From positions 732,501 through 796,500 of the forward strand of contig CAWZYM010000089.1 in the NCBI GenBank assembly GCA_963966185.1: a DNA stretch of 64,000 bases, given 5' to 3'. Source of the stretch: Rhabditoides inermis (lineage: Eukaryota; Nematoda; Chromadorea; Rhabditida; Rhabditidae). The position numbers were made by a program, and so were the translations under genes. The first letter of the stretch is position 1; the number at the start of each line of letters is the position of its first letter. Under the pieces are notes generated by a model. The model was given only the letters and a program-made list of their open reading frames with translations, did not search any database and was not told where the DNA came from. Below, in pieces: positions 37,006 to 48,400 of the stretch.

Positions 37006-40000
37006 CGTCAGTGTTTAAAAAAAAGCTTACAATACGTAATAAGTACATTCATAATTCAAAGATATGTATGTTTCAGGAAAGTATTGACTGACTCGCTTGC
37101 GCGTACACCCGCATCTCTTTGATGTGTCGATGGAAGGCGCGCCAGATCAGATCGGCTGGAGAGTATTGATTGATTATCGATTTATTGATTTATTGACACA
37201 TTGATTAATCACACTCTACCTTGATTCGTCGCGTAGCTATTGCCAATGATGAGGAACGAGAGGTGGCCGGGGCCCGGCTGAAACGTAAAGAAACCGTGAA
37301 TATGAAACGTATCGTATGTTGTAGACGCTTCTATTTGTTTTCTTTGTCACACATGTAAGTAACATGTCACAGTTATTATTATTATTGCCAAAAACAAATT
37401 CGCAATTTAGCAGATTTCTATCACGTGATAAGACACGCGATAAACATGGAAACTTCAGAAAACCTGCCGCCTGTCTAGTTCAATTCCCACTGTCAGAAAT
37501 ATTAAGATCGGCGCGAAGCGCCGATCGTTTGGGTTCCCTTAGCGGTTTGCAGACCCGCTCGGCCCGCAGGGCCGCCAGAATCGCTTGTAAACCATTCAAA
37601 TAATATATGTTTCAGTATTATATCATGATATTGTCTCTAAATCGACCGTTGAACAACTACATATAAATCAAAACAAAAATGAAACAATAGTTTAAGATCC
37701 GAATATATGTTCGCTGGTTAGGTCTGCATGTCTGTGAGGTATGCTGCTGGTCGCTGATTCGCTGAAAGACCCGCTCACTAACCCCGCCCCCGTGCGTTCA
37801 TTGGTTCGTGATGCGCGGCAGCGTGTGCGGGAGAGCGCGATAATGTGCACACTGTTTGTGATATGCCTAGTCGTTCACGCGCGTTGTATTGTTGTTGTTT
37901 GTTCTATCTGTTGATTTACTTTGAAAAAAATACTGATAGTTACTGTGAAACTATCAGTACATTATTAACATAACTTCTCATTACTTCTCATTTTCCCGTC
38001 CCCGTGAGCGGTTGCCCCTTCCCGCGCTCCCTCGAATGACCACCCGACGACAATGAAAGTCACCGCCGCCGCCGCCGCCGCCGCTCGGAGATGAGCCGTT
38101 CACTGTGAGACGATAAGGCGCGCCAAATAAGCCTGTGGAATTGCAACTAAAGTGGACAAAAATCCCAAATGATTGACTGAATCTTACACAAGTTATGATT
38201 CGCAGGCACATTGCTACGGTAGCAAGATTTCACCAAAACACCTGACGTAGAGTGGATTCGAACTCGCGACATCAACCAGCCGAACAGATTGCTAGGCGAA
38301 TCTCTTACCGGATGCGCCATAGAGGCGATGAGTGCAATATGCTAGTATTGAGACATCTAGTTGATTTGCGATCAATCAAAGACGGACTGTGCGAAGGAAA
38401 ACCATTCATTTTCAGCTGAAACGTATGTTTTCGAAAACAATCAAATTGTCTCTCATGCTTGTGTCTCATTATTGTCTACTTTTCTTCACAAAAACCACAA
38501 GCGCGCAGTAGATCATCGCTCAATGAAAGGATCATGCCACGTCCTCATTGGCGCAGTCGGTTAGCTGTTAACCTAGCAATCTGCGGACTGCGCTCTGTCG
38601 CAGGTTCGAGTTCTGCTACCGCTCGTGTTTTACTTTCTTTCAAATTTGACGGTGCTCTTAGTTACCGTACCACCCGTTCGTGGTCTGTTCCCCCATGGGG
38701 GAGATAGTGGGTCTTTTCAATTGTTTGCCAATTTTAGTCGGCGAAGCGCGGATTCTCAATTGGAGGAAAAGAAGGTACAAAGCGAAGGCGAATTGAAGGG
38801 CAACGGCGGCACCCGCGAACGGAAGAGAAGAATGCTGCTGTTATCGATCGATATCCGGAGCCGTTCGCGTTCACTGTGAGACGATAAGAAGGAACCAAAT
38901 AAGCCTGTTGGAAGTGCACATAGTCGGTAACTCACGGATTTCTTGAATTTCGCAACGTGATAGTAACAAATGGATCGACCGGGAGCAAGTATGCAAATGG
39001 ACGTTGGAGTTCGAGAACGTTCGACGGTAGACTCAAGGTGGTCCATAAGGCTCACGCGCTCAAGGATGGATCAAGGCCGCATACTCTATATCGGATAAGA
39101 AGACAGATGTCTGGAGATGTGACTTGATTCCTATCTCCGCATATGCTGTAATGCCAACAGTGTCTGGAGAAAGTGAACCCCCGCAAATCGAATACGAACA
39201 GTTTCAAACCGTAGCTGTACTATTTCCTATTTCGATTTGTGTGTATGTCATAAAAAAAACTTATGAATAAACTATTCTATTCTATCTATTAATGCATGAT
39301 ACATTGATACATTAATACATACATTAACATTTGAAAAAAAGAATTTCTCCGAAATTCAACAAAAGGACATTCAATCTCTTTTGAAAAGTACAAGCGTAAA
39401 GTAGCTCTGTTTGGGTTCATCTCAATTCAACAAAAGCACATGCATAAAACTATTATTTCTACACTAAACTATAAACACAAACCTGCTCTCTCGAAACGAT
39501 CACAAATACATTGACAATCAAATGCGAAGATGAATATACTATTGCACACAACTGAGTCATCTATCAAAAAAACTCTTGTATTAGTATACATTCAAAAATA
39601 ATGAAGACATCATTGTAAACTAAACGATTGTTCTATAGTTGTTTATTGATTTTCACAATGCTCTCTCCACTACCAGACCGTCTGACTATTCACTATTGAG
39701 CGATATTCCATCACATAGGGGGATAGATAGATAGATAGATAGATAGAGCATTGTGAAAATCAATAAACAACTATAGAACAATCGTTTAGTTTACAATGAT
39801 GTCTTCATTATTTTTGAATGTATACTAATATAAGAAATAAGAAAGTATATTGTATAGCTCCTATTAATAAATTATCAATAAAGTTTACGTTTCTACATAT
39901 CGTTTGAGAGAGCAGGTTTGTGTTTATAGTTTAGTGTAGAAATAATAGTTTTATGCATGTGCTTTTGTTGAATTGAGATGAACCCAAACAGAGCTACTTT

Positions 40001-40052
40001 ACGCTTGTACTTTTCAAAAGAGAATGTAATGTATATTTGTATAACAACAAGA

Positions 40053-40112
<60 letters not shown>

Positions 40113-41889
40113 CACAGTATAGCTATATCATAACATACCGGATAGGTGCACAGTCCAAGTGGATTGAACGTCTTATCCTGCGGGTATCTGCCCAGATCCG
40201 AATACGTGCAGTTCATAGCGCGATAGTTGTTCGGTAGATTCTGAATCGCATGCTCCAGATTCCACGCAATCGCCGACTCTGGGTGATTATTGATTATCGA
40301 TTGATATTGATTGATTAGAGTCAACTCACGAAGTTGCTCGGTCTTTGCTTGTGCGGTGCGCATGTAGAAAGCAGTGGATATGCGTTCACTGGATAATAAC
40401 AGAGCTCCGTTGAGAGCCAAGAGAATGGAAAGCAGTAGGAAACAGCGAGTGAACTAAAGGTGTGATATGACTTTTGTTCTTTTGTATTGTTATTTTTACG
40501 CACCTGAACTGTATTCTTTTCAAAAGCGTGATGAAAAACGATTCCTAGAACGACGGATAAAATGAGACCAAACGTGTCTGAAATAATCGAAATGTGTTCG
40601 TTTTTCCTAATTGGGTTCACAATTTCCCTGGTTGACTTTGCAAATGACGCAAACAGGCCAGTGAACGAGGTATAGAGCGTAGGAAGTATCCCCTAAATAT
40701 ACCTGAAATGTAACTGCTTCACTATTCATATAAGGAAGCATACAATAAATCTGTTGTTCATTATGAATGTGCTTCCAGATTGAAACGAGAACAGAGCTCC
40801 TAGTGATATCGAGGTTACAAGAATCCTGAAAACTTTTTTTTTCATAATGTTGAAAACTTGTTTCCTAACCTACTGATTAGTGGATGAAATTGATACGGAA
40901 ACAACATAATTGCGATAAGCGTAGTGGAAACGATGTGGTTCCGCAAATTGTGATTCACACCGCTACGATAGCTATGGTTGAAAGGCAGTTTTCGTAAATT
41001 TGTGAAGTGAAGAAATGCCATCGATCCAGCGAAAAACTGCCAGAGACGACAAAATACCTGTAGAAATATGATAGAAATATGATAAAATGAAATTTATGAA
41101 CTCACGTTGTTGAACCTGACGTTATCACTAGCGAGTATATGAGCAATCAGTGAAATCGATCCAAGTATGGTAAATACATGAATTCCAAAGGCAATCTGGA
41201 AAAGAGCAGGTGACGTGAGGGAGAGTGGAGAGAGAGAGAGTGTGTGTGGGAGAGAGGGAGAGAGAGAGAGAGAGAGAGAGAGATAAAGAGAGAGTACCTG
41301 TATAGCGAACACGAAGGGAACTAAAACGTAGAACTGCATCTCCACGCATAGAGACCATGTGTGCGTGAACAGATCAGAGCCGAATGCGAGCTGAAAAGTA
41401 GAAACAAGTAGTTTACAACGTTACAAAGTGGATTACAAAGTTACAAAGTGGATTACAAAGTTACAAAAAGTTTACAATGTTACAAAGTACTTTACACGGT
41501 TACAAACCCACCAGCTGTCCGTATCCGGCGTTGCCATCCCTATGAGTGTTGGAGGATAGGGAAAGGGCGCGACGGGCATTGGAGGAGTGGAGAGGGGTAG
41601 GGAGGAGGAGGAAGAGCTGGAGGGAGGGAATCTTTCTCTCTCTCTCTCTCTCTGTCTCTTTCTCTCTGTCTATCCCTAGTTCTTTCATCTCTCCTTCTTC
41701 TTCCCCTTTCATCTTCAACCATCTTAGAAGAGTTGAGGTGAGTGGAAAGGAGGAAAAAAGCTGAGATTCTCTTTTTCCTTTCTTTCTCTCTCTCTACTTA
41801 CAGCCAAGAGAGACATCAATATGACGAACAGGTACGATGGAAGAATGCGACGCGCCCGGCGAAAGTAGAACTCCTGTGAGAGGGGAGTT

Positions 41890-41940
<51 letters not shown>

Positions 41941-42367
41941 AAGAGAGAGAAAGAAAGAGAGAGAGATCTACCTTAAACCTTCTGCCCAAACTGAATTCCT
42001 CTTTCTGTTGCCGCGATAACACCATCGCTATCAGGTATCCGGAGAGAACGAAGAATCTGAAATCCGGGAAATCAATAAATATTGTACACATTTGAAATTT
42101 TAATGCAATATTTTACTATAGTTTATGCTAATGGTACTGATGACACGTATCTTTATTACTAAAAGTTAAAAAAAAAACTCACACATCCACTCCAAACAGC
42201 CCATTGGGACAGAGCCATGGATAGAAGTGAAATAGCAGCACGGCCACGATGGACCACCCACGAAGCCCCTGCAGGGAGAGGTCCTTCGCCATGCCCGGAT
42301 CGGGAGGGTCCGTGGAGTGGAGTGGTCCGAGTGGATCAATGATCGGCGATGTGTCGAAAGTGTACAT
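34665..42367 (-). CDS. Acyltransferase-3 / SGNH-hydrolase membrane protein (NRF-6/OAC-type O-acyltransferase)
   Basis: Membrane acyltransferase of the nematode oac / bacterial OafA type: about 10 TM acyl-transfer domain followed by a C-terminal SGNH esterase-like domain. N-terminal exon (42179-42367): LQGLRGWSIVAVLLFHFYP (catalytic-type R and H) then NGLFGVDV; next exon FFVLSGYLIAMVL (about 41971-42058); FYFRRARRILPSYLFVILMS (about 41802-41876); NAGYGQL (about 41514-41623); HTWSLCVEMQFYVLVPF (about 41300-41392); further TM exons down to about 40140. SGNH part: block-I-like LSFLIIGNSYA (about 37213-37285), DVVFIVEK (about 36600-36720), FLIYPLF-like lumenal helices, and DxxH in LFDDDKHLTLMG, ending ELEQKFRNDLSELES with TGA at 34665-34667. 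The start at 42367 (MYTFDTSPII) is the first in-frame Met with open frame; MAKDLSLQG at about 42294 is an alternative, and neither has a clear acceptor. A 2.8-kb intron (37286-40140) is full of repeats. Confidence 0.85.
36946..37001. repeat. (TA)n microsatellite
   Basis: About 28 TA units, intronic in the acyltransferase gene. Confidence 0.95.
37506..37526. repeat. GC-rich perfect hairpin with GAA triloop
   Basis: GATCGGCGC-GAA-GCGCCGATC: 9-bp perfect stem, 3-nt loop, in the large acyltransferase intron. A second GC-rich inverted word follows (GGCCCGCAGGGCC at about 37560). Same style as the hairpins at 28026, 45364, 58810 and 60181. Confidence 0.85.
38055..38945. repeat. Repeat cluster with two tRNA-like (A/B-box) segments
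   Basis: Begins with (GCC)7 at 38063-38083. Two direct copies of a segment with CACTGTGAGACGATAAG and CCAAATAAGCCTGT lie at about 38097-38145 and 38869-38915. Between them are a minus-strand tRNA-like segment at about 38242-38330 (A-box TGGCGCATCCGG, B-box AGTTCGAATCC, then TTTT) and a plus-strand one at about 38545-38632 (A-box TGGCGCAGTCGG, B-box GGTTCGAGTTC, then TTTT). Neither folds convincingly as a complete tRNA; a tRNA-derived SINE-like origin fits better. Confidence 0.55.
39370..40028. mobile_element. Foldback element, copy B (nested palindrome)
   Basis: Outer arms 39377-39502 and 39896-40025 are inverted copies (TTTTGAAAAGTACAAGCGTAAA, CAACAAAAGCACATGCATAA, ACACAAACCTGCTCTCTC). A second, inner pair of arms, about 39577-39664 and 39745-39831, is also inverted and near perfect (GATTTTCACAATGCTCT / AGAGCATTGTGAAAATC), around a (GATA)6 run at 39723-39746. 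Lies in the acyltransferase intron. No coding capacity. Confidence 0.8.
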
Positions 42368-42697
42368 AGCGAATATCAATGGATGGCGCGTATCGAGTGT
42401 AGTGTGCGCAGCTGTGATGAAACTGTGGCGACTGTGGCAAAAGTGGCAACCATAATGGTATGCAAGCCATGCTTTTGTCACTTATCAATTCACGCGTCCA
42501 GACTCTCTCACGGTACTGAATATTGCATTGGAGATGCTTCACTGACTATGTATGTATTCACGATCTCTTTATACAACTGCAATTTCAAACATTTTGAAAC
42601 ACGAATATTGAACGTTGACTTTTTTATTTTTATGGTTAGGTACACACAGACTATAAACATAGTGGTTATCTATTCACAGTGGGCATCTTTTTCTTGT

Positions 42698-42877
42698 CTA
42701 TGCTGCATTGGCAGGATCCTTCTGCTCCCTTTGCTTCTTCTCATGCTCCAACTGCTTCACAACTCCATCCCACAGGTCGACTCGCGCCTTCAGAGCCGTG
42801 TACGCCGTCTCGATCGCCTCGTCCCATCTGAAACCGACGTCCTTCTGCACGTCATCTGACGCTTCTAGAAGTCACTT
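42698..42877 (-). pseudogene. Truncated copy of the DUF3050 last exon
   Basis: The terminal exon of the DUF3050 gene ([29 protein letters not shown], ending NAA/TAG at 42698-42700) plus part of the preceding intron is present without any upstream exon. It is joined, just past the GCTTCTAGAAG word of that intron, to sequence that otherwise lies about 0.8 kb downstream of the genes (GTCACTTGACCTGCATCAC). So it is a third, partial copy at the outer edge of the left palindrome arm. It more closely matches the plus-strand copy ([21 protein letters not shown] end) than the adjacent minus copy. Confidence 0.85.
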
Positions 42878-43678
42878 GACCTGCATCACTATTCACATAC
42901 CTACGTTATTCTTTCAAATCACTGGGTAATACAATTCAATGAAATCAAAGCGGAAACTTTTATTTTTAACAATATCCATGCTTATTCCGCTTGGACGAAA
43001 ACGCATGACGAACCGCTTACGGTTTGCTGGGAGAGACAATTAAAATCGGATTAGTGGCAAACCGTGTGGCGTCACGCCTAGCGAAAGACTTTGACAAGCT
43101 CCTCCTAACTAAAATGTTATTTACAGCTATATCAGAGACTAAAGATCGAATACAGTATCACCGTGGTAAAATATTTGCCAGAGAACCTACTTCTATCTGT
43201 CTCTGCCTCTTCTTTTCCATTCTCTCTCTCTCTTTCTAGTTCCGTGAGAACAGGGGAATAATTGGTATCTTTCGAGAAAAAACACTAATAACGGGACAAG
43301 AGGCTTTTCTTGTAAAAGATTACGTCTTTAGATTATGCGCAATAATTTGCATTGTGAACTCGATTGAAAACTGAACTCCTTACCCATGAACAAAAATGTT
43401 TTAGGAAAGAAGAGTTTTTAACATTTTTGGTTTGAATTATATTATTCCGTAGACCACTGAAGTCGTATCGCAAATCAAGGATACCACGGAATCACAAATA
43501 CAGAAAGAATCTTTTTCTGTTTCCCTCTCACCATCCGTCTGCTGTATCTTATCTCTATGTATTCCTCTCTCACTCTCTTCTTTCTATCCTTCCTATCGTT
43601 CTGCTCCCCCTTTTCTTCGAAACATTGCAATAAAAATTTATCTCTCGTGTCTTGAGTACGGTTTAGTCATGGCCACTC
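42878..43678. repeat. Distal flank of the left palindrome arm
   Basis: Non-coding 3' flank of the minus-strand DUF3050 gene. It is a near-identical inverted copy of about 50364-51170: shared words include TTGACCTGCATCAC, GAAAGAATAACGTAGGTATG (reverse on this side), GCAATAATTTGCATTGTGAA, TTACCCATGAACAAAAATG and CCACTGAAGTCGTATCGCAA. Short open frames here have the same counterpart on the other arm and no recognisable homology. Confidence 0.85.
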
Positions 43679-44429
43679 CTATGCTGCGTTGGCAGGCCCG
43701 CTCTGCTCCCTTTGCTTCTTTTCCTGCTCCAACTGCTCCACAACTCCATCCCATAGGTCGACTCGCGCCTTCAGAGCCGCGTACGCCGTCTCGATCGCCT
43801 CGTCCCATCTGAAACCGACGTGCACGTCCTTCTGCACGTCATCTGACGCTTCTAGATGCCCACCTCTGGTCGTCGTCGTCTCCGCAGATCTCGCACATCA
43901 TCTGGAGGGACATCGGACCGTGCTCCTCTCCGTCCACTTCGATGTGCCTCTCCAGATAGACAATGAACGAATCGAGGATGCCTCCCAGACCACGGTTCAT
44001 GTCCTGCAGAGAGTTAGAGGGTTAGAGAGGGAGAGGAAAAAAGTGAGAGAGAGAGAAAAAAAACGAACCTTGAGGAGTCCAGTGAACATGAGAGGAATGA
44101 GATCCTCGCGTCCGAATGCGAATGCAGCTGCAATCACAGGCAGACGGTTGGTCTGCAGGAATGAGAAGGTGGTCCTCACGAAAGCAGCCGCAGCAGCCGG
44201 CACCTAAAGGTCCGTTCATCTCTCCCCCCCCCTCTCTCTCTACCTTGGCAGTTGCTAGAGCCTTGCTGATGGTGACGTCAGAAGTGTCTCCAGGAGTCTT
44301 CTCGACTTCTGCCAGGAACTGACGAAGGCAAGTCGTGTCAGCCCCAGCATCGTCCATACTCTCCAGATAGAGCTTCAGATGAGAGATGAACTGGCCTCCC
44401 ACAAGGTCCGACTCCTAGAGAGAGGGAGA

Positions 44430-44469
<40 letters not shown>

Positions 44470-44876
44470 ACCTCTCCGAGAACGATCTCGTTGATGAGAC
44501 GGCGGGCGGTGCGGGGACCGCGGGGAACCCACGGAAGGTCGACACAGGTGAGGTTCACCTGGAGAGATTGGGGTTAGAGAGTGAGGGAGGGGGAAGAAGA
44601 CGTGCCTGGAGAGCCTTCAGAAGGCTCATGAAGTCCCAGACAGCGAAGACGTGGTTCTGCATGAATGATCGAAGGTCGTCGACAGTCTGCACAGCCTTGT
44701 ACAGAGGGTGGTCAGCCAGCTTCTCCCTGCAACCGAAGAGAAATGGGCTTGTTGTGTAAACAAGAAGTAACAGATCTACCTGATGATCTGTGATCTACCT
44801 TTTCTTACCGGAGGGGCTCGAGCCTCTTCTCAAGGCGAGCAATCGCTTTCGCAGAGAGCTGAGGTCCAGCAACCAT
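43679..44876 (-). CDS. DUF3050 protein (haem-oxygenase-like fold), left palindrome copy
   Basis: Matches the DUF3050 family, known mainly from bacteria and a few eukaryotes and related in fold to haem oxygenases; function unknown. About 305 aa, seven exons with the same boundaries as the plus-strand copy: an ATG exon (about 44806-44876), then exons at about 44612-44731, 44471-44558, 44244-44413, 44070-44203, 43862-44004 and 43679-43810. Motifs: [101 protein letters not shown]. The family His residues (NHVFAVWDF and the YLERHIE His) are present. The exon ending KALQ is followed by GC rather than GT (GC-AG intron). About ten amino-acid differences separate it from the right copy. Promoter: TATA box 44 bp or so before ATG. 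Confidence 0.9.
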
Positions 44877-44931
44877 AGTGAGAGTGGGTGAGTGGCGAGT
44901 CTGCCGTTGATTCTCACTACTTGCCAGTCTC

Positions 44932-44939
44932 TTTTATAG
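44932..44939 (-). promoter_or_regulatory. TATA box of left DUF3050 copy
   Basis: TATAAAAG on the minus strand about 55-60 bp upstream of the ATG, matching the position of the TATA box in the right copy. Clear TATA boxes are not seen at other genes in this window. Confidence 0.6.
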
Positions 44940-45359
44940 TCTTCCTGCCTCACTTTCTTCCCACTGTTCGCCTAATTTAGCCGGCCACCGGAAGAGGGCG
45001 GAGTCTCGCTTGGTACAGCTGCTATTTCCTGCGATATCCCATCTCCATGAACCATGATCATATGATGAGTTCTAAATCGGGAGTTCTATATTGGGTGGGA
45101 AGAGTTGAGAGAGAAGGCATCTCTTCCGCTCATCTATGAACGTTCAGCTGATCGTTGTGAGCAGTTGCGTAGGTAGCGAACATGAAAATAGAAACTCTAT
45201 TCGTGTATTGTATCACATCGTTGTAGGGATGATAATACACAGTGTTGTCTACACCCTGCCCCGAAGTCCGGATGATCCGAGGCATTCTTGAAATAGACAT
45301 CTGAATTGTCAAGTTTCAATCATCGATCACTTACAGGGAGTGTACCCTCTGGTTTTCGA

Positions 45360-45660
45360 AGTTAGAGAGGGCGCGCAGCGCCCTCTCTCTTGGGTTAAAA
45401 TAAGGCTCGCGCCAGAATTTTCAAGTAGCGATATCCAAAGGACATGTTAGCAACAATGTGAAGTCTTCCAATTTATGTTAGTTAGATTCGCACGGTTCCA
45501 TAGGGCAGATCACTAATTGACGGCATCTTTGTATCTTTTCTCCGAAAGAAGTTATGAGCGATCTCGCACTCGCACTAGGCGAAAGGCCAGCGTGTGGGTG
45601 GGTGGGTGGGTGGGTGGGTGGGTGGGTGGGTGTCGTTTCCAGTCACGCTAGCTGATAGCT
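45360..45660. repeat. Dispersed repeat headed by a GC hairpin (copy 2)
   Basis: Same element as at 28020-28330, in the same orientation: perfect hairpin 45364-45388 (AGAGAGGGCGC / GCGCCCTCTCT, GCA loop), CTCGCGCCAGA, GCGATATCCAAA, TTAGTTAGATTCGCACGG, then a longer (GGGT)n run (about 45595-45632). Differs from copy 1 by scattered substitutions. Confidence 0.8.
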
Positions 45661-45759
45661 AGCCCTCTGCTGGCGGGCGAGCGCGAGAGCACGCGAGAGA
45701 GCACGCTGTTTGGAGAGAGACAGATGTACTTTGGTGGCTGCGATCAGTAGGAATTTAGT

Positions 45760-47815
45760 AAGGGGAGAGAGAAAGAGAGAACGAGAGAACGAGAGAACGA
45801 GAGAACGAGAGAACGAGAGAACGAGAGAACGATATAACGAGAGAAAAGGAGAAAAAGAGAGGAGGGAAGGAGGGAAGGAGAGACGGAGAGAACGAGAGAA
45901 CGAGAGAACGAGAGAAGGATAGAAAGAGAGAACGAGAGAACCAGAGAACCAGAGAAAGAGAGAAAGATATAAAAAGAGAACGAGAGAGCTAGAGAACGAG
46001 AGAAAGAGAGAAAGGGAGAAGGAGGGAAGGAGGGATGGAGAGAAGAAGAGAAGGATAGAAAGAGAGAACGAGAGAACTAGAGAACGAAAGAAAGAGAGAA
46101 AGAGATAAAGAGATAAAGAGAGAACGAGAGAAAGCGAGAACGATATAACGAGAGAATTAGAGAACGAGAGAAAGAGAGAATGGGAGGAGGAGGGAAGGAG
46201 GGAAGGAGAGAAAGAGAGAAAGAGAGAACGAGAAAACGAGAAAACGAGAGAAAGAGAAAACGAGAGAAAGAGAGAACGATATAACGAGAGAGCTAGAGAA
46301 CGAGAGAAAGAGAGAAAGGGAGAAGGAGGGAAGGAGGGATGGAGAGAAGAAGAGAAGGAGAGAAGGAGAGAACTAGAGAAAAAAGAGAAAGAGAGAAAGA
46401 GAGAAAGAGAGAAAGAGAGAAAGAGAGAAAGAGAGAAAGAGAGAAAGAGAGAAAGAGAGAAAGAGATAATGAGAGAACGAGAGAAAGAGAAACCGATAGA
46501 AAGAGAAAACGAGTGAAAGAGAGAACGATATAACGAGAGAACTAGAGAACGAGAGAAAGAGAGAAAGTGAGAAGGCGGGAAGGAGGGAAGGAAAGAAGGT
46601 GAGAACGAGACAACGAGAGAACGAGACAACGAGACAACGAGACAACGAGAGAACGAGAGAACGAGAAAACGAGAGCACGAGAGAACGAGAGAAAGAGAGA
46701 ACGATATAACGATATAACGAGAGAAATAGAGAACGAGAGAAAGAGAGAAAGAGAGAAGGAGAGAAGGAGGGAAGAAGAGAAGGAGAGACGGAGAGAACGA
46801 GAGAACGAGAGAACGAGAGAACGAGAGAAGGATAGAAAGAGAGAACGAGATAAAGAGAGAACGAGAGAACGAGAGAACGAGAGAACGAGAAAACGAGAGA
46901 AAGAGAGAACAAGAGAAAGAGAGAACGAAAGAAAGAGAGAACGATATAACTAGAGAACGAGAGAACGAGAGAAAGAGAGAAGGAGGGTGGTAGGAGGGAA
47001 GGAGGGAAGAAGAGAAGGAGAGACGGAGAGACGGAGAAAACGAGAGAACGAGAGAACGAGAAACGAGAGAACGAGAGAACGAGAGAACGAGAGAAAGAGA
47101 GAAAGAGAGAAAGAGAGAACGAGAGAAAGAGAGAACTGGAGAACTAGAGAAAAAGAGAAAGGGAGAAGGAGGGAAGGAGGGAAGGAGAGAAGAAGAGAAG
47201 GAGACACGCGAGAACGAGAGAACGAGAGAACGAGAGAACGAGAGAACGAGAGAACGAGAGAACGAGAAAACGAGAAAACGAAATAACGAGAGAACTAGAT
47301 AACGAGAGAACGAGAGAACGAGAGAAAGAGAGAAAGGGAGAAGGGGGGAAGGAGGGAAGGAGGGAAGGAGAGAAGGAGAGACGGAGAGACGGAGAGAACG
47401 AGAGAACGAGAGAACGAGAGAACGAGAGAACGAGAGAACGAGAGAAAGAGAGAACGAGAGAAAGAGAGAAAAGAGAGAAAAGAGAGAACGAGAGAAAGAG
47501 AGAAAAGAGAGAAAGGGAGAAAGAGAGAACGAGAGAACGAGAGAACTAGAGAACGAGAGAAAGAGAGAAAGGGATAACGAGAGAACGAGAGAAAGAGAGA
47601 ACGAGAGAAAGAGAGAACGAGAGAAAGAGAGAAGGAAAGAAGGAGGGAAGGAAGGAAGGAGGGAAGGAGAGGAGGAGAGAAGGGGAGAAGGAGAGAAGGA
47701 GGGAAGGAATGGGAGGAGAGAAGGAGGAAAGGAGAGGAGGAGAGAAGGAAAGAAGGAGAGAAGGAGGGAAGGAATGGAAGGAGAGAACGAGAGAACGAGA
47801 AAATATCGAATAAAT
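45760..47815 (+). repeat. 2-kb array of 10-bp units (GAGAGAACGA / GAGAGAAAGA)
   Basis: Almost pure tandem decamers, purine-rich on the plus strand with at most one C per unit. The decamer runs are broken roughly every 140-300 bp by a block of the type GGAGGGAAGGAGGGAAGG (near 45861, 46021, 46184, 46320, 46571, 46766, 46980, 47167, 47339, 47640), often preceded by GATATAACGAGAGAAC. Ser/Leu/Phe-rich open frames on the minus strand across it are artefacts of the decamer. Confidence 0.95.
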
Positions 47816-47879
47816 TTGAAATGAAATTGATGAAATAATGAGAGAAGAACATGTTACATGTATGAAGACGAGAGAGAAA

Positions 47880-48400
47880 ATTTCTATGAAATTCAACAAA
47901 AGGACATATATTATCTTTTAAAAGTACTTCCGTAAAAAGTGTTGTTTGTGTTAACCTGATTCAAGAAAAGCGCATGCATATTATTAATTTTTGGAAAAAT
48001 CAAATCGTAAACACCTGAACATGAAAACTAACACAAACTTGCTCTTTCAAAACGTTGAATAATTTTTGAATAATTAATGTTGAATAATTCCATGTTTTAT
48101 TTTTTTGACATTTTTATACCTGAAACATTGAGTCAAACAACATCACGAATAACATTTTATTTTACTGATAAACCATAAATAATAAACCGCAAAAAACACT
48201 AAATAAACAAAACAATCGTATTATTCTGAATGTTACGTGTAACTATTCTATATTCGTTTGAAAGAGCAAGTTTGTGTTAGTTTTCATGTTCAGGTGTTTA
48301 CGATTTGATTTTTCCAAAAATTAATAATATGCATGCGCTTTTCTTGAATCAGGTTAACACAAACAACACTTTTTACGGAAGTACTTTTAAAAGATAATCG
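47880..48400. mobile_element. Foldback element, copy C
   Basis: Inverted arms about 47913-48060 and 48240-48397, near perfect over about 150 bp (AAAAGTACTTCCGTAAAAAG, TCAAGAAAAGCGCATGCATA, AATTTTTGGAAAAATCAAAT, ACACAAACTTGCTCTTTC). AT-rich loop. Shares outer and inner words with copies A and B but its internal sequence differs. Non-coding. Confidence 0.8.

Noticed and set aside
45643..47900. Ser/Leu/Phe-rich open frames up to 328 codons on the minus strand
   Set aside because: They are the decamer array read in one frame; no start context, no homology, and several parallel frames are equally open.
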